A stretch of DNA of 37,478 nt from Bacteroidota bacterium (lineage in GTDB: Bacteria > Bacteroidota > Bacteroidia > Bacteroidales > F082). Under the pieces are notes generated by a model. The model had not been told where the DNA came from and made no database searches. It was given only the letters and a program-made list of their open reading frames with translations. The first letter of the stretch is position 1. Each line of letters opens with the position of its first letter. Positions 9,317-17,695 of the stretch are shown piece by piece. The position numbers and the translations under genes are program-made. Location: the NCBI GenBank assembly GCA_023396415.1, contig JAEWWJ010000023.1, positions 1 to 37,478 of the forward strand. Direction: 5' to 3'.

Positions 9317-10780
9317 ATGCGCTTTACAAATTTTACAAAGATTTTTTTTCTCAGTTTCTCCTTGCTTCTTTTTCAAAACTGTAAAGGCAAAGAAAGCCCC
9401 AACGAACCCATTGTACCCATCGTTCCCGATCTCGGTAAAGCGCAGGTATGGCTCACCCGAGGCGACAAAATCAAGCTCCTGAGCCAGGAAGGCGAGCTTT
9501 CAATTCGGAGCACTGTGCCGGATGAATGGCCTTTGCTTACCGTGGATACCACCATTCTTTTTCAGGAAGTAGATGGTTATGGTGCAGCCCTCACCGGCTC
9601 ATCGGCCTATTTATTGAACAAGGTGATGACCACTGCTCAACGCCAAACCATTTTGAATCAACTTTTTAATCCTATCGAAGGCATTGGCATTTCATTTCTT
9701 CGCCTGACCATGGGAGCTTCAGACTTCTCGCTTTCCGATTTTACCTACAATGACTTACCTGCAAACGCAACAGATTTTTCGCTTGAAAACTTCTCCTTAT
9801 CAAGGGATCTTGAAGATGTTGTGCCGGTATTAAAAGAAATTCTTACCATCAACCCCAACATCAAGTTGATGGGATCGCCTTGGAGCCCACCGGCTTGGAT
9901 GAAAACCAACCAAAGCCTCAAAGGAGGAAAACTTCGCACCGATTGCTACAGTGTGTATGCTGACTATTTCGTGCGCTATATCCAAGCAATGGAAGCACAT
10001 GGTATTAAAATTACGCATGTTACGCCGCAAAACGAGCCCTTATATTTCACTGCTGCTTACCCTTGTATGGAAATGCAAGCCGATGAACAAGCCAACTTTA
10101 TCAAAGATCATCTGGGACCAAAATTTGCAGCAGCCAACATCCAAACCAAAATCATCAATTATGATCACAACTGGGACAACACGGCCTATTCTATCAGCAT
10201 ATTAAACGATCCGCAAGCCAACCAATACACTGCCGGAAGTGGCTTTCACGCTTATGCAGGCAGTGTTTCGGCTATGACTGCTGTTCATCAAGCCCATCCT
10301 GACAAAGAGCTGCATTTTACTGAAATTTCAGGAGGTGCTTGGGCCACCAACTTCGAGGACAATTTGATTTGGAATATGCAAAATATTTTTATCGGCACGG
10401 CCAAAAATTGGTCGCGCTCAGCACTACTCTGGAATCTGGCCTTGAATCAAAATTATGGTCCCACCAACAACGGATGCGCCAACTGCCGCGGAGTGATCAC
10501 CATCAATCAATCCAGTGGCGAACCTACCTTCAATGAAGAATATTACTCCATTGCTCATTTTACCAAAGTCATTCAGCCTGGCGCTCACCGCATCGGACAT
10601 ATTTACGCCCAATCGCTCACCAACATCGAAGCAGTTGCCATCATGAACCCTAATGGTAGTAAGGCGCTTATCCTCACCAATTACGACGATCAGTACAAAA
10701 CATTTTCGGTAAAACAAGGCAAAAAAGTTTTCACCTATTCGGTTCCTTCCCGTTCAGTTGTTTCTTTTATTTGGGAATAA
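9317..10780 (+). CDS. GH30-family glucanase/glucosidase, lipoprotein
   Basis: This 487-residue protein has a hydrophobic N-terminus with a likely lipidated Cys22 (LFQNC, a relaxed lipobox). The catalytic barrel contains the GH30 markers DGYGAALTGSSAYLL, SPWSPPAWMKTN, TPQNEPLYF (Glu240, predicted acid/base) and HFTEISGG (Glu336, predicted nucleophile). The remainder forms the small beta-sandwich typical of GH30 (ending SVPSRSVVSFIW). GH30 enzymes of this kind act on beta-1,6-glucans or on the beta-1,6-glucosyl branches of laminarin, and some family members act on glucosylceramide. With GH16 and GH3 in the same locus, a debranching role on laminarin is the most economical reading, though it is inferred. 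A terminator separates it from susD, so it needs readthrough or its own promoter; I see none that is convincing. Confidence 0.9.
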   Translation: MRFTNFTKIFFLSFSLLLFQNCKGKESPNEPIVPIVPDLGKAQVWLTRGDKIKLLSQEGELSIRSTVPDEWPLLTVDTTILFQEVDGYGAALTGSSAYLLNKVMTTAQRQTILNQLFNPIEGIGISFLRLTMGASDFSLSDFTYNDLPANATDFSLENFSLSRDLEDVVPVLKEILTINPNIKLMGSPWSPPAWMKTNQSLKGGKLRTDCYSVYADYFVRYIQAMEAHGIKITHVTPQNEPLYFTAAYPCMEMQADEQANFIKDHLGPKFAAANIQTKIINYDHNWDNTAYSISILNDPQANQYTAGSGFHAYAGSVSAMTAVHQAHPDKELHFTEISGGAWATNFEDNLIWNMQNIFIGTAKNWSRSALLWNLALNQNYGPTNNGCANCRGVITINQSSGEPTFNEEYYSIAHFTKVIQPGAHRIGHIYAQSLTNIEAVAIMNPNGSKALILTNYDDQYKTFSVKQGKKVFTYSVPSRSVVSFIWE

Positions 10781-10851
10781 CAACCTCATTTATGCACTGT
10801 TGTATATTAAATACAATATTGTTGAACATTCAAAAGCTCAGTCCTTTTGGA

Positions 10852-11529
10852 TTACTCCTCCTCAACAAAAACACTTTCGGGTATGCTTCCGTTGATTTCA
10901 AAATTGCTGTAAAGCAGCTGAACACTACCTTTGGTGCGTTCACCCGCCTTTTTAGGATCAACTTTGAGGTTCCCGATAAATTTCATGGGAATATCCATTT
11001 GTTGAATTTCAAAACCAACACTGGTCGAAACAGGCAAATCATACTTCATTGAACCGTAAGTAAATTCAAGGGTGTAATTACCTTGTCCATTAGTAGTTAC
11101 GTTCATTTTATTGATACGCTGAGCCTTCTTATCCACCCATAGGGTTGCAATCACAAATTCCGATTCGGGATTCATTGGAACCACTTTGATGAGAAAATTT
11201 TTCTCGTCTTCACCCGAAAACAGAGCAGTATGTGGTTCTTGAAGCATCGACATCACCGAGAAATTGAGTCCTTTTTTAGGCACCAAAGCAAAGCCTGTTG
11301 CTCTAAAGCGGAACTTATCAGGAGCTTTGTAAAACACCCTTCCTTTTTTCACAGGAATGCGTATAAAATCTACATCCACATCAATGGCCACATCGGCTTC
11401 AAAAGATTTTACCTCAGCTGATTTTTCGAGCACCGCGCTAATGATCTTGGTGGCATCGGGCTGAGCTTGAAGTAAAGTTGAAGCTCCTAAAAGTATGACT
11501 ATAAGATAGATAGATTTGAAATATTTCAT
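10852..11529 (-). CDS. LolA-like periplasmic carrier-fold protein
   Basis: This 225-residue protein has a cleavable signal peptide (MKYFKSIYLIVILLGASTLLQAQ) and no lipobox. The body is beta-rich, with the pattern of the LolA/LolB/RseB fold: an early helix (ATKIISAVLEKSAEVKSFEAD), GRVFYKAPDKFRFRATG, and a late VGFEIQQMDIP segment. LolA carries lipoproteins from an inner-membrane ABC complex to the outer membrane. This protein is the last gene of an operon with an ABC-2 permease and ATPase, and its start overlaps the permease stop by four bases (ATGA), so it may act with that exporter. Its sequence resembles the general LolA superfamily more than housekeeping LolA itself, so the cargo is unknown. 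Confidence 0.72.
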   Translation of the reverse strand: MKYFKSIYLIVILLGASTLLQAQPDATKIISAVLEKSAEVKSFEADVAIDVDVDFIRIPVKKGRVFYKAPDKFRFRATGFALVPKKGLNFSVMSMLQEPHTALFSGEDEKNFLIKVVPMNPESEFVIATLWVDKKAQRINKMNVTTNGQGNYTLEFTYGSMKYDLPVSTSVGFEIQQMDIPMKFIGNLKVDPKKAGERTKGSVQLLYSNFEINGSIPESVFVEEE

Positions 11530-12362
11530 GTGGTGATGTCTTTTTTGGTGAAAATACGCAAGGCAGTAAAATAAAAGAACGAAATATGAAGAATCAGAAC
11601 CGCCGATGCCTTCACAATTACGTCCCAGTCAACCGGATCATCAAAAAACAACTGCCATCCGCTGAGGTAAGTGGTAAACAAAAAGGGCTTGATGACCTCA
11701 AAAATACCGATACTGAAATTGGATAAAATGGTGAATAAAATCAACACCGACATACTGCTGATCACAGGCCCGAGCGAATTGGTGGCCATGGTCGAAAACA
11801 GAAATGCCAGTCCACTCACCACCCACATACTCATCACGCCATAAGCAAAGGCAGCCAAAAACCGCCACCATATATCACTCATATCGAGTATGTTAATGGT
11901 GTTCATCAGCACAATCATATCGCCGGGCTCCCAAAACAAGCGACCCAAGCCCAAGCTTAGTACCATTAAAAACACCACCAACATGGCGGTATATGCTTGA
12001 GCAGTAATATATTTCGCGGTGAGCAAATGGCCTCTGCTCACGGGTCGGGTAAGCAGCAACCGAAAAGTGCCACGTCCAGCCTCGCCCGAAACCATGTCGC
12101 CGGCCACAATAGCCACCAGCACAGGAATATGCAGCCATAAACTGTTGAGGATAATATAAGAAACAGAATAAGTATTGATCAGGTTGCCTTCAAACTGAAA
12201 GACATCTGACATGCTTTTTACCAAAAAATCAAGCAGTTTTTTACCTTCCACAAACATTCCTATCTGAACAACAAGCACAATCAGCAAGATGGCCACAAAA
12301 CCAATATAAGTGATGCCACGCCGAAAGAGTTTACTAAATTCGAGTTTAATCAGTGTTCCCAT
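11526..12362 (-). CDS. ABC-2-type transporter permease
   Basis: A 278-residue integral membrane protein with about six hydrophobic segments, beginning with GITYIGFVAILLIVLVVQIG and ending with AVLILHISFFYFTALRIF. The segment SGEAGRGTFRLLLTRPVSR is the amphipathic loop found in NatB/ABC-2 exporters, where the permease contacts its ATPase. The gene starts on the base after the ATPase stop codon and ends overlapping the start of the LolA-like gene. That spacing indicates one transcript and one complex in the cytoplasmic membrane. The transported molecule cannot be deduced. Confidence 0.88.
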   Translation of the reverse strand: MGTLIKLEFSKLFRRGITYIGFVAILLIVLVVQIGMFVEGKKLLDFLVKSMSDVFQFEGNLINTYSVSYIILNSLWLHIPVLVAIVAGDMVSGEAGRGTFRLLLTRPVSRGHLLTAKYITAQAYTAMLVVFLMVLSLGLGRLFWEPGDMIVLMNTINILDMSDIWWRFLAAFAYGVMSMWVVSGLAFLFSTMATNSLGPVISSMSVLILFTILSNFSIGIFEVIKPFLFTTYLSGWQLFFDDPVDWDVIVKASAVLILHISFFYFTALRIFTKKDITT

Positions 12363-13265
12363 TTATGTCTTCTGTAGAAAATAATCTTCAAGGTTGTTGT
12401 GCGTCATCAATTGCTTCACGCCAATTCCATTTTTCACAAGTAGCTCATTTACAAGCGGAATATCAGTCGCAGGGAGGGTAGTTTGCAGTTCATCCAACGT
12501 ATTGCAGGTAAAATGAAGTTGAGGAAATGCTACTATCAGCAGCGCCATAGCATTTTTCGGTTGATTGGTAACGAGGGTCAGCTGTTGTTGCTCCGATTCG
12601 AGAAGTTTGCGCACCTCTCCTTCAACCACCACTCGGCCTTTGCTGATGACGATCATGCGGTTGGAAATCAGCTCCATCTCACGCAAAATGTGGGATGAAA
12701 CAATGAGTGTTTTTCCGAAATCTTTGTTAAGACGAACGATCATCTCGCGAATATCTTTAATGCCTTGAGGGTCTAATCCATTTACAGGTTCATCAAGAAT
12801 GATAAGTTCCGGATCGTGAAGCAAGGTTTGGGCGATGCCGAGACGTTGCTTCATGCCTTGGCTGAAGGTTTTAACGCGGTGATGGGCACGATCAGCCAGA
12901 TCAACCACCTCTAAGAGTTCCATTATTTTTACACGATACCCCTTGAGCCCTGAATATTGCGCCAATATGTCAAGATTTTGGTAGGCGGTAAGGTATTGGT
13001 AAAAATCGGGCCTTTCAATCAAAGCCCCAATTTTGCTCAATGCTTGTTTACGATGGCCACGCAAAGGTTCTCCGAAAACCAACACCTCGCCGGCATCGGG
13101 CTTGATGAGGTTTAAAACCATCCTTATGGTGGTGCTTTTGCCCGAACCGTTAGGACCTAAAAAACCATAAATATCGCCTTTAAAAACAGTAAAGCTAATG
13201 TCGCTCACCGCTTTTACAGCACCAAAACTCTTTTGAAGGTGCTTGACTTCTAGAACTTTTTCCAC
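12363..13265 (-). CDS. ABC transporter ATP-binding protein (CcmA/NatA type)
   Basis: This 300-residue nucleotide-binding subunit has Walker A GPNGSGKST (residues 37-45), the signature FSQGMKQRLGIA, Walker B LIILDEPVNGLDP and the switch His in IVSSHIL. A C-terminal extension of about 80 residues after the core domain is common in exporters of the drug/Na+ (NatA) group. It powers the permease encoded immediately downstream. The upstream small ORF ends one base before this start codon. All catalytic residues appear intact. Confidence 0.95.
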   Translation of the reverse strand: MEKVLEVKHLQKSFGAVKAVSDISFTVFKGDIYGFLGPNGSGKSTTIRMVLNLIKPDAGEVLVFGEPLRGHRKQALSKIGALIERPDFYQYLTAYQNLDILAQYSGLKGYRVKIMELLEVVDLADRAHHRVKTFSQGMKQRLGIAQTLLHDPELIILDEPVNGLDPQGIKDIREMIVRLNKDFGKTLIVSSHILREMELISNRMIVISKGRVVVEGEVRKLLESEQQQLTLVTNQPKNAMALLIVAFPQLHFTCNTLDELQTTLPATDIPLVNELLVKNGIGVKQLMTHNNLEDYFLQKT

Positions 13266-13266
13266 C

Positions 13267-13488
13267 TTATTCCTTAGTGATCTTGGTTTTTGAATTCAGC
13301 TGTCGCATCCCCGACCAGTGAGGCCTAAAAACGTTCAGCACACTGCGTTTGCTGCGGTGTGGAAGCAGGTGAAAATTCCTAAATCCGGGTAGGTTAAATT
13401 TGTATGGCACAACAGATTTTTGTTTAGGTTTTTTTCTTTTAGGCAAAAGCACGCTTCCAATCGCCTCAAATATCTCGTTCATCTTCAT
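13267..13488 (-). CDS. Small basic protein of unknown function leading the ABC operon
   Basis: A 73-residue ORF (an internal ATG would give 71) whose stop lies directly before the ABC ATPase start. It is strongly basic (KRKKPKQK near residue 20, further Arg/Lys patches) with no signal peptide or membrane segment. I do not recognise the family. Its tight fit with the operon is the main reason to accept it as a gene; it could be a leader peptide, a nucleic-acid-binding accessory protein, or a chance ORF. No other frame in this stretch is a better candidate. Confidence 0.45.
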   Translation of the reverse strand: MKMNEIFEAIGSVLLPKRKKPKQKSVVPYKFNLPGFRNFHLLPHRSKRSVLNVFRPHWSGMRQLNSKTKITKE

Positions 13489-13630
13489 ACTTTAACTATT
13501 GAACAACCATTTTATGGAATTGTTCGCGCTTTATGCCGGAAAAAAACTATAAAACAACGAGAAACCCTACCAAATGTTGGGGAAACGGTATAGCCAAAAA
13601 CGATTGGTTAAAGAAAAAAAAAGGAAGAGA

Positions 13631-13924
13631 CTACTCCTCCTTCACGATGAGGTAAATGACCTCATTGTCTCTTTTTAAGAGGTATTTTTCGCGGCCAAAG
13701 CGTTCCATGAAAGCAGTATCGGTTTGGAAATCTTCTATAAGTCTCTGATTTTTATCAATTTCCGATTTATAAAAATCCCGCTGATGCTCAATGGCACGTA
13801 AATTTGTTTTCAGCTTGTGCTGGTTGAAAATGTTATTCTGATCAAAGAACAACATCCAAACCACGAACAGAATGAGGAAATAGAGGTACTTAAATGTAGA
13901 AAGATGATGGTAAATTCTTTTCAT
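13631..13924 (-). CDS. FtsB/DivIC-like septum formation protein
   Basis: From the ATG at 13924 this is a 97-residue protein with a short cytoplasmic N-terminus, one transmembrane helix (about 13-27; YFLILFVVWMLFF), a coiled coil (about 35-65) and the conserved tail AFMERFGREKYLLKRDNEVIYLIVKE. This is the Bacteroidota form of the FtsB/DivIC divisome protein, which links FtsL and FtsQ in the cell-division complex. An in-frame ATG at 13960 would prepend 12 hydrophobic residues; the later start is preferred because a TAATTTTG promoter element on this strand lies between the two ATGs. Confidence 0.85.
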   Translation of the reverse strand: MKRIYHHLSTFKYLYFLILFVVWMLFFDQNNIFNQHKLKTNLRAIEHQRDFYKSEIDKNQRLIEDFQTDTAFMERFGREKYLLKRDNEVIYLIVKEE

Positions 13925-13938
13925 GGTCATAAAAAAAA

Positions 13939-13946
13939 CAAAATTA
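13939..13946 (-). promoter_or_regulatory. Possible -7 promoter element for the ftsB-like gene
   Basis: Read on the minus strand this is TAATTTTG, matching TAnnTTTG. It lies 14 bases before the preferred ATG at 13924. No clear -33 TTTG is present at the expected distance. Confidence 0.35.
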
Positions 13947-14000
13947 ATCGAAAAACTCACGTAGGGTATGCTATTTTTACGCTTTTAAAAAATGGAGCTG

Positions 14001-14474
14001 ATGAAAACACTGTATATTGTCCGTCATGCCAAATCATCATGGGATTTGTCTCATCTTACTGATCTTGAACGTCCTATACTTGAAAGTGGCAGACTGAAAA
14101 CCCGTAAAAAAATTGCCCGACTTTTGGATATGAAATGGCCACAACCACAACTTATCCTTTCGAGCCATGCCCTCAGAGCCCAAGAAACAGCTGCCGAATG
14201 GGCTGCTGGCCTAAGCCTTGATCCAAAAACCATTCACCTCAAACCATCGCTTTACTATGCTGACAACGAAATTATTTTCCGATTGTGTGCAGAGGTTGAA
14301 AACCAAATCGAAGCCCTGATGTTGGTAGGCCACAATCCGGCATTGACAAATTTCGTAAATTTGTTCCTACTTCCTGCCATTGATGAATTGCCCACATCTG
14401 CTGTTGTTTGCCTTGTGTTCGACACCCCTTACTGGAGCGGAATCAAACAAGCCGGATGTAAAGTTTGTTTGTAA
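14001..14474 (+). CDS. sixA: SixA-like phosphohistidine phosphatase (histidine phosphatase superfamily)
   Basis: From the ATG at 14001 the protein has 157 residues and opens MKTLYIVRHAKSSWD, the RHG-type catalytic motif at the very N-terminus as usual for SixA. A second conserved His lies in MLVGHNPALTNF. The ATG at 13992 would add three residues. SixA removes phosphate from phosphohistidine on signalling or phosphotransfer proteins; in Bacteroidota the true substrate is generally not established. It lies 61 bases upstream of polyphosphate kinase on the same strand, so the two probably share a transcript and may both concern phosphate metabolism (inference). Confidence 0.87.
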   Translation: MKTLYIVRHAKSSWDLSHLTDLERPILESGRLKTRKKIARLLDMKWPQPQLILSSHALRAQETAAEWAAGLSLDPKTIHLKPSLYYADNEIIFRLCAEVENQIEALMLVGHNPALTNFVNLFLLPAIDELPTSAVVCLVFDTPYWSGIKQAGCKVCL

Positions 14475-14535
14475 GTTTCACAATGAAAAATGAAGTTTTG
14501 AGTTTTTATTATTGAAAAAGACAACCCAGATTTAT

Positions 14536-16608
14536 ATGCACAATCTCAGCCTCATCAACAGAGAAATAAGTTGGCTGCACTTCAACGCCCGTGTTCTTCA
14601 AGAAGCTGTAGATCAGCGAAATCCGCTCTTTGAACGCTTGCGTTTTATAGGAATATATTCCAATAACCGCGACGAGTTTTTCCGTGTCAGGGTAGCTACC
14701 ATGCGTCGTTTGAAACAGATCAATAAGGAAAAGCATGATTTTTTAGATTACGATCCTGCCAAAACACTCAAGCAAATCAGGGTTATTATTGACCAACAAG
14801 AGAAAGCCTACATGGATGCTTACCTCACCATTCGTGATGAGTTGCGCGATCATGGCTTCAATATTGTCGGTTTTAGCGACCTCAACGCCAACCAGGTTCG
14901 GCAGGTAAAAAAATATTTTACCCAAAGCGTGCATCCTTATCTTTTCCCGATCATGCTCCGCGGAGTCAAAGACGTGGAAGGCCTGCGCGACAATTCCATT
15001 TATCTTGTGGTGCGCCTCAGCAGCTCGAAGCCCAACATTGACGACGACTATGCTTTGGTAAAGGTGCCTACCGGGCGTGTTTCGCGTTTTTTTCTGCTGC
15101 CCGACGATGGCATTGAATCGGTGGTGGTGCTGCTCGACGATGTAATCCGATACAATCTCGAAGAAATTTTCTTGCCCTTCGGCTACGATATTTTTGAGGC
15201 CTACTCCATAAAATTTACACGAGATGCAGAACTTGACCTCGAAAACGATCTCTCAAAAAGTTTCCTCGAAATTATGGCCGAAAGCCTAAAGCAACGCAAA
15301 CGGGGTGCGCCTGTGCGCTTTATCTACGACAAAGACATGCCGGCACACATCCTTGATTTACTGCTTAAAAAGTTCAAAATCAACAAGAAAGATATTCTAA
15401 TCCCAGGCTGGAAATACCATAACTTCCGCGATTTTATGTCTTTTCCACCTGTGGGCCACGAAGATTTATGGGACAAGCCAATGCCTCCGCTCAGGCATCC
15501 CGATCTGCCGTTGTACCAAAGCATCTTTGCCATCATCAAAACGAAAGATGTGATGCTGCACTACCCCTATCATACTTTTATGCACATAATTGATTTGCTG
15601 CGGGAGGCCTCCATTGATCCCAAAGTGCGCTCCATAAAAATGACACTCTACCGTGCGGCCCGCGATTCAAATGTGATCAATGCTCTGGTGAATGCTGCAA
15701 GAAACGGTAAGTCGGTAACGGTTTTTCTTGAATTGCAAGCTCGTTTCGATGAAAAAGCTAACATCCAATGGTCGGAAAAGCTGCATGATGAAGGCGTTAA
15801 AATCATCAAAACCATCCCCGGACTGAAAGTCCACAGCAAATTATTGCTCATTCGGCGCAAAGAAAGCGATGGCGACGTATATTACACCAACGTAAGTACC
15901 GGCAACTTTAACGAATCCACAGCACAGGTGTATGCCGACGACAGCCTTTTAACCAGCAACGAACAAATTGGTCTTGAAGTAGGCCAAATGTTTCGCCTTT
16001 TTGAAACGCCTTACAGTCCGCCCAACTTAAAGAAGTTGGTGATTTCGCCTTACAGTACGAGAAAGCATTTTCTCAAGCTGATCAATATCGAAATACGCAA
16101 CGCCAAAGCAGGAAAAGAAGCTTGGTGTATATTGAAAATGAACAGCTTAGTTGACGAACTTTTGGTTGAAAAGCTTTATCAAGCCAGCCAATCGGGGGTG
16201 AATATTCAGATCATCTGCCGCGGCATTTGTGTGTTGCGACCCGGCGTTCCGGGTTTAAGCGAAAACATTGAAACCATTAGCATCATTGACCGCTTTTTGG
16301 AACACAGCCGGGTTTTTGTTTTTGCCAATGCTGGCCAGCCGCTCTATTACATCTCATCGGCCGATTGGATGGTGCGCAACCTCGATCATCGTTTTGAGCT
16401 GGTTTGCCCTATCGAAGACCCCAAACTTCAAAAAGAGTTGCTCGACATGTTACAAATTCAGCTCGCCGACAACACCAAAGCCCGACTGCTCAACATGTTA
16501 GACGTTGACGAGATGAACAATTACCGTCCCAGAAAACCCCACGAACCCGAGGTACGCTCACAGTTTGCTATCTACAATTATTTTAAACGAAAATCGGATA
16601 AGGCATAA
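14536..16608 (+). CDS. ppk1: Polyphosphate kinase 1
   Basis: Starting at the ATG at 14536 gives 690 residues opening MHNLSLINREISWLHFNARVLQEA, the normal PPK1 N-terminus; an upstream in-frame TTG at 14512 would add eight residues. PPK1 transfers the terminal phosphate of ATP to polyphosphate at the membrane. The N and head domains cover about 1-310. The two phospholipase-D-like C domains carry the autophosphorylated His in KVHSKLLLI (His433) and the second active-site His in FLEHSRVFVF (His590), matching the spacing of E. coli His435 and His592. Full length with no interruptions. It ends at a terminator shared with the convergent korB gene. Confidence 0.96.
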   Translation: MHNLSLINREISWLHFNARVLQEAVDQRNPLFERLRFIGIYSNNRDEFFRVRVATMRRLKQINKEKHDFLDYDPAKTLKQIRVIIDQQEKAYMDAYLTIRDELRDHGFNIVGFSDLNANQVRQVKKYFTQSVHPYLFPIMLRGVKDVEGLRDNSIYLVVRLSSSKPNIDDDYALVKVPTGRVSRFFLLPDDGIESVVVLLDDVIRYNLEEIFLPFGYDIFEAYSIKFTRDAELDLENDLSKSFLEIMAESLKQRKRGAPVRFIYDKDMPAHILDLLLKKFKINKKDILIPGWKYHNFRDFMSFPPVGHEDLWDKPMPPLRHPDLPLYQSIFAIIKTKDVMLHYPYHTFMHIIDLLREASIDPKVRSIKMTLYRAARDSNVINALVNAARNGKSVTVFLELQARFDEKANIQWSEKLHDEGVKIIKTIPGLKVHSKLLLIRRKESDGDVYYTNVSTGNFNESTAQVYADDSLLTSNEQIGLEVGQMFRLFETPYSPPNLKKLVISPYSTRKHFLKLINIEIRNAKAGKEAWCILKMNSLVDELLVEKLYQASQSGVNIQIICRGICVLRPGVPGLSENIETISIIDRFLEHSRVFVFANAGQPLYYISSADWMVRNLDHRFELVCPIEDPKLQKELLDMLQIQLADNTKARLLNMLDVDEMNNYRPRKPHEPEVRSQFAIYNYFKRKSDKA

Positions 16609-16611
16609 AAA

Positions 16612-16641
16612 AAATCCCGTTCTCGAACGGGATTTCTTTTT
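16612..16641. terminator. Bidirectional terminator between ppk1 and korB
   Basis: AAATCCCGTT (16612-16621) pairs with AACGGGATTT (16626-16635) around a CTCG loop. An A run precedes it and a T run follows, so it can stop transcription from both convergent genes. Confidence 0.9.
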
Positions 16642-16660
16642 TATACAGATAGTTGAAAAA

Positions 16661-17692
16661 CTAAACCGTCCAAGTTTGGCCACTGTTAAGCAAATCATCC
16701 ATGGTTTTGATGGTTGAGTTGGCTTGCTCTCTAGCAATAGAATCCATCATTGCTTGGTCGAATGTTTCAACAGGAACAGAACGAATAACGCCCAACGCCA
16801 CCGGAAACTCAGGAGGCATCATGGTAGCCAGCATCGTATGCACCGCAGCATCTTCGGTAGTGGGGTCATGAACGAGAAGATCGTTTTCAGTAATTCCATT
16901 CTCTCCAATCGTAACCACTTCAAGATGAGTGCCTCTAAAGATAATCCCCTTGTTTTTCTCTTTACCGAAAATCAAAGGTTTGCCGGCTTCAACAAAGAGT
17001 TGGTTTTCGTCGCGGGTTTCGCGGCTGGTGATGAGTTCGTGGGTTTTATTGGCAAAAATTACACAGTTTTGTAAAATCTCAACCACCGATGTGCCTTTGT
17101 GCTGGGCTGCTTTCATAAAAACAGCGGTCATGGCTTTCGGATTGGTATCGAGGGTTCGGGCAAAAAACGTGCCTTGCGCGCCAATGACCAAAACACCGGG
17201 ATTGAAAGGACGCTCGTAAGTGCCTTGCGGACTGGTCTTTGTTTTTGAACCTTTTGGCGTGGTGGGTGAATATTGACCTTTGGTTAAACCGTAAATTTTA
17301 TTGTTGAACAACAACAAATTGATGTCAATGTTCCTTCTGATGGTATGGATAAAATGATTTCCTCCAATGGCCATCGAATCGCCGTCGCCGGTGATCATCC
17401 AAACACTCAATCGCGGATTGGCCAGCTTCACTCCCGTCGAAATGGCGGCGGCACGCCCGTGGATGCTATGAATACCGTAGGTGTTCATATAATAAGGAAA
17501 ACGTGATGAACATCCGATACCCGAAACAACAACAAAATCTTCTTTGGGAATACCCAGTTCAGGGAAAACATTTTCCACAGCATGAAGGATGGCATGGTCT
17601 CCGCAACCGGGACACCATTTCACCATTTGATCGCTGCTAAAATCCTCTTTCGTAAGCTTAACAACTCCTGTTTCTATCATCTGATTTTCCAT
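16661..17692 (-). CDS. korB: 2-oxoacid:ferredoxin oxidoreductase beta subunit (KorB-like)
   Basis: This 343-residue thiamine-diphosphate-binding subunit has the [4Fe-4S] ligand pattern of the family: Cys27 and Cys30 in WCPGCGDH, Cys61 in SGIGCSSRF and Cys210 in EILQNC. The cofactor motif is GDGDSMAIGGNH (102-113) with NNKIYGLTKGQ following. It partners the KorA protein encoded three bases upstream. Together they oxidatively decarboxylate a 2-oxoacid with CoA and pass electrons to ferredoxin; the reverse reaction can fix CO2. The two-subunit, fused-gamma layout matches 2-oxoglutarate enzymes such as mycobacterial KorAB, but substrate preference is inferred. Confidence 0.92.
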   Translation of the reverse strand: MENQMIETGVVKLTKEDFSSDQMVKWCPGCGDHAILHAVENVFPELGIPKEDFVVVSGIGCSSRFPYYMNTYGIHSIHGRAAAISTGVKLANPRLSVWMITGDGDSMAIGGNHFIHTIRRNIDINLLLFNNKIYGLTKGQYSPTTPKGSKTKTSPQGTYERPFNPGVLVIGAQGTFFARTLDTNPKAMTAVFMKAAQHKGTSVVEILQNCVIFANKTHELITSRETRDENQLFVEAGKPLIFGKEKNKGIIFRGTHLEVVTIGENGITENDLLVHDPTTEDAAVHTMLATMMPPEFPVALGVIRSVPVETFDQAMMDSIAREQANSTIKTMDDLLNSGQTWTV

Positions 17693-17695
17693 TTC

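Noticed and set aside
10771..11052. 93-codon plus-strand ORF after GH30
   Set aside because: It overlaps the end of GH30 and runs antisense to the LolA-like gene, with no signal or motif.
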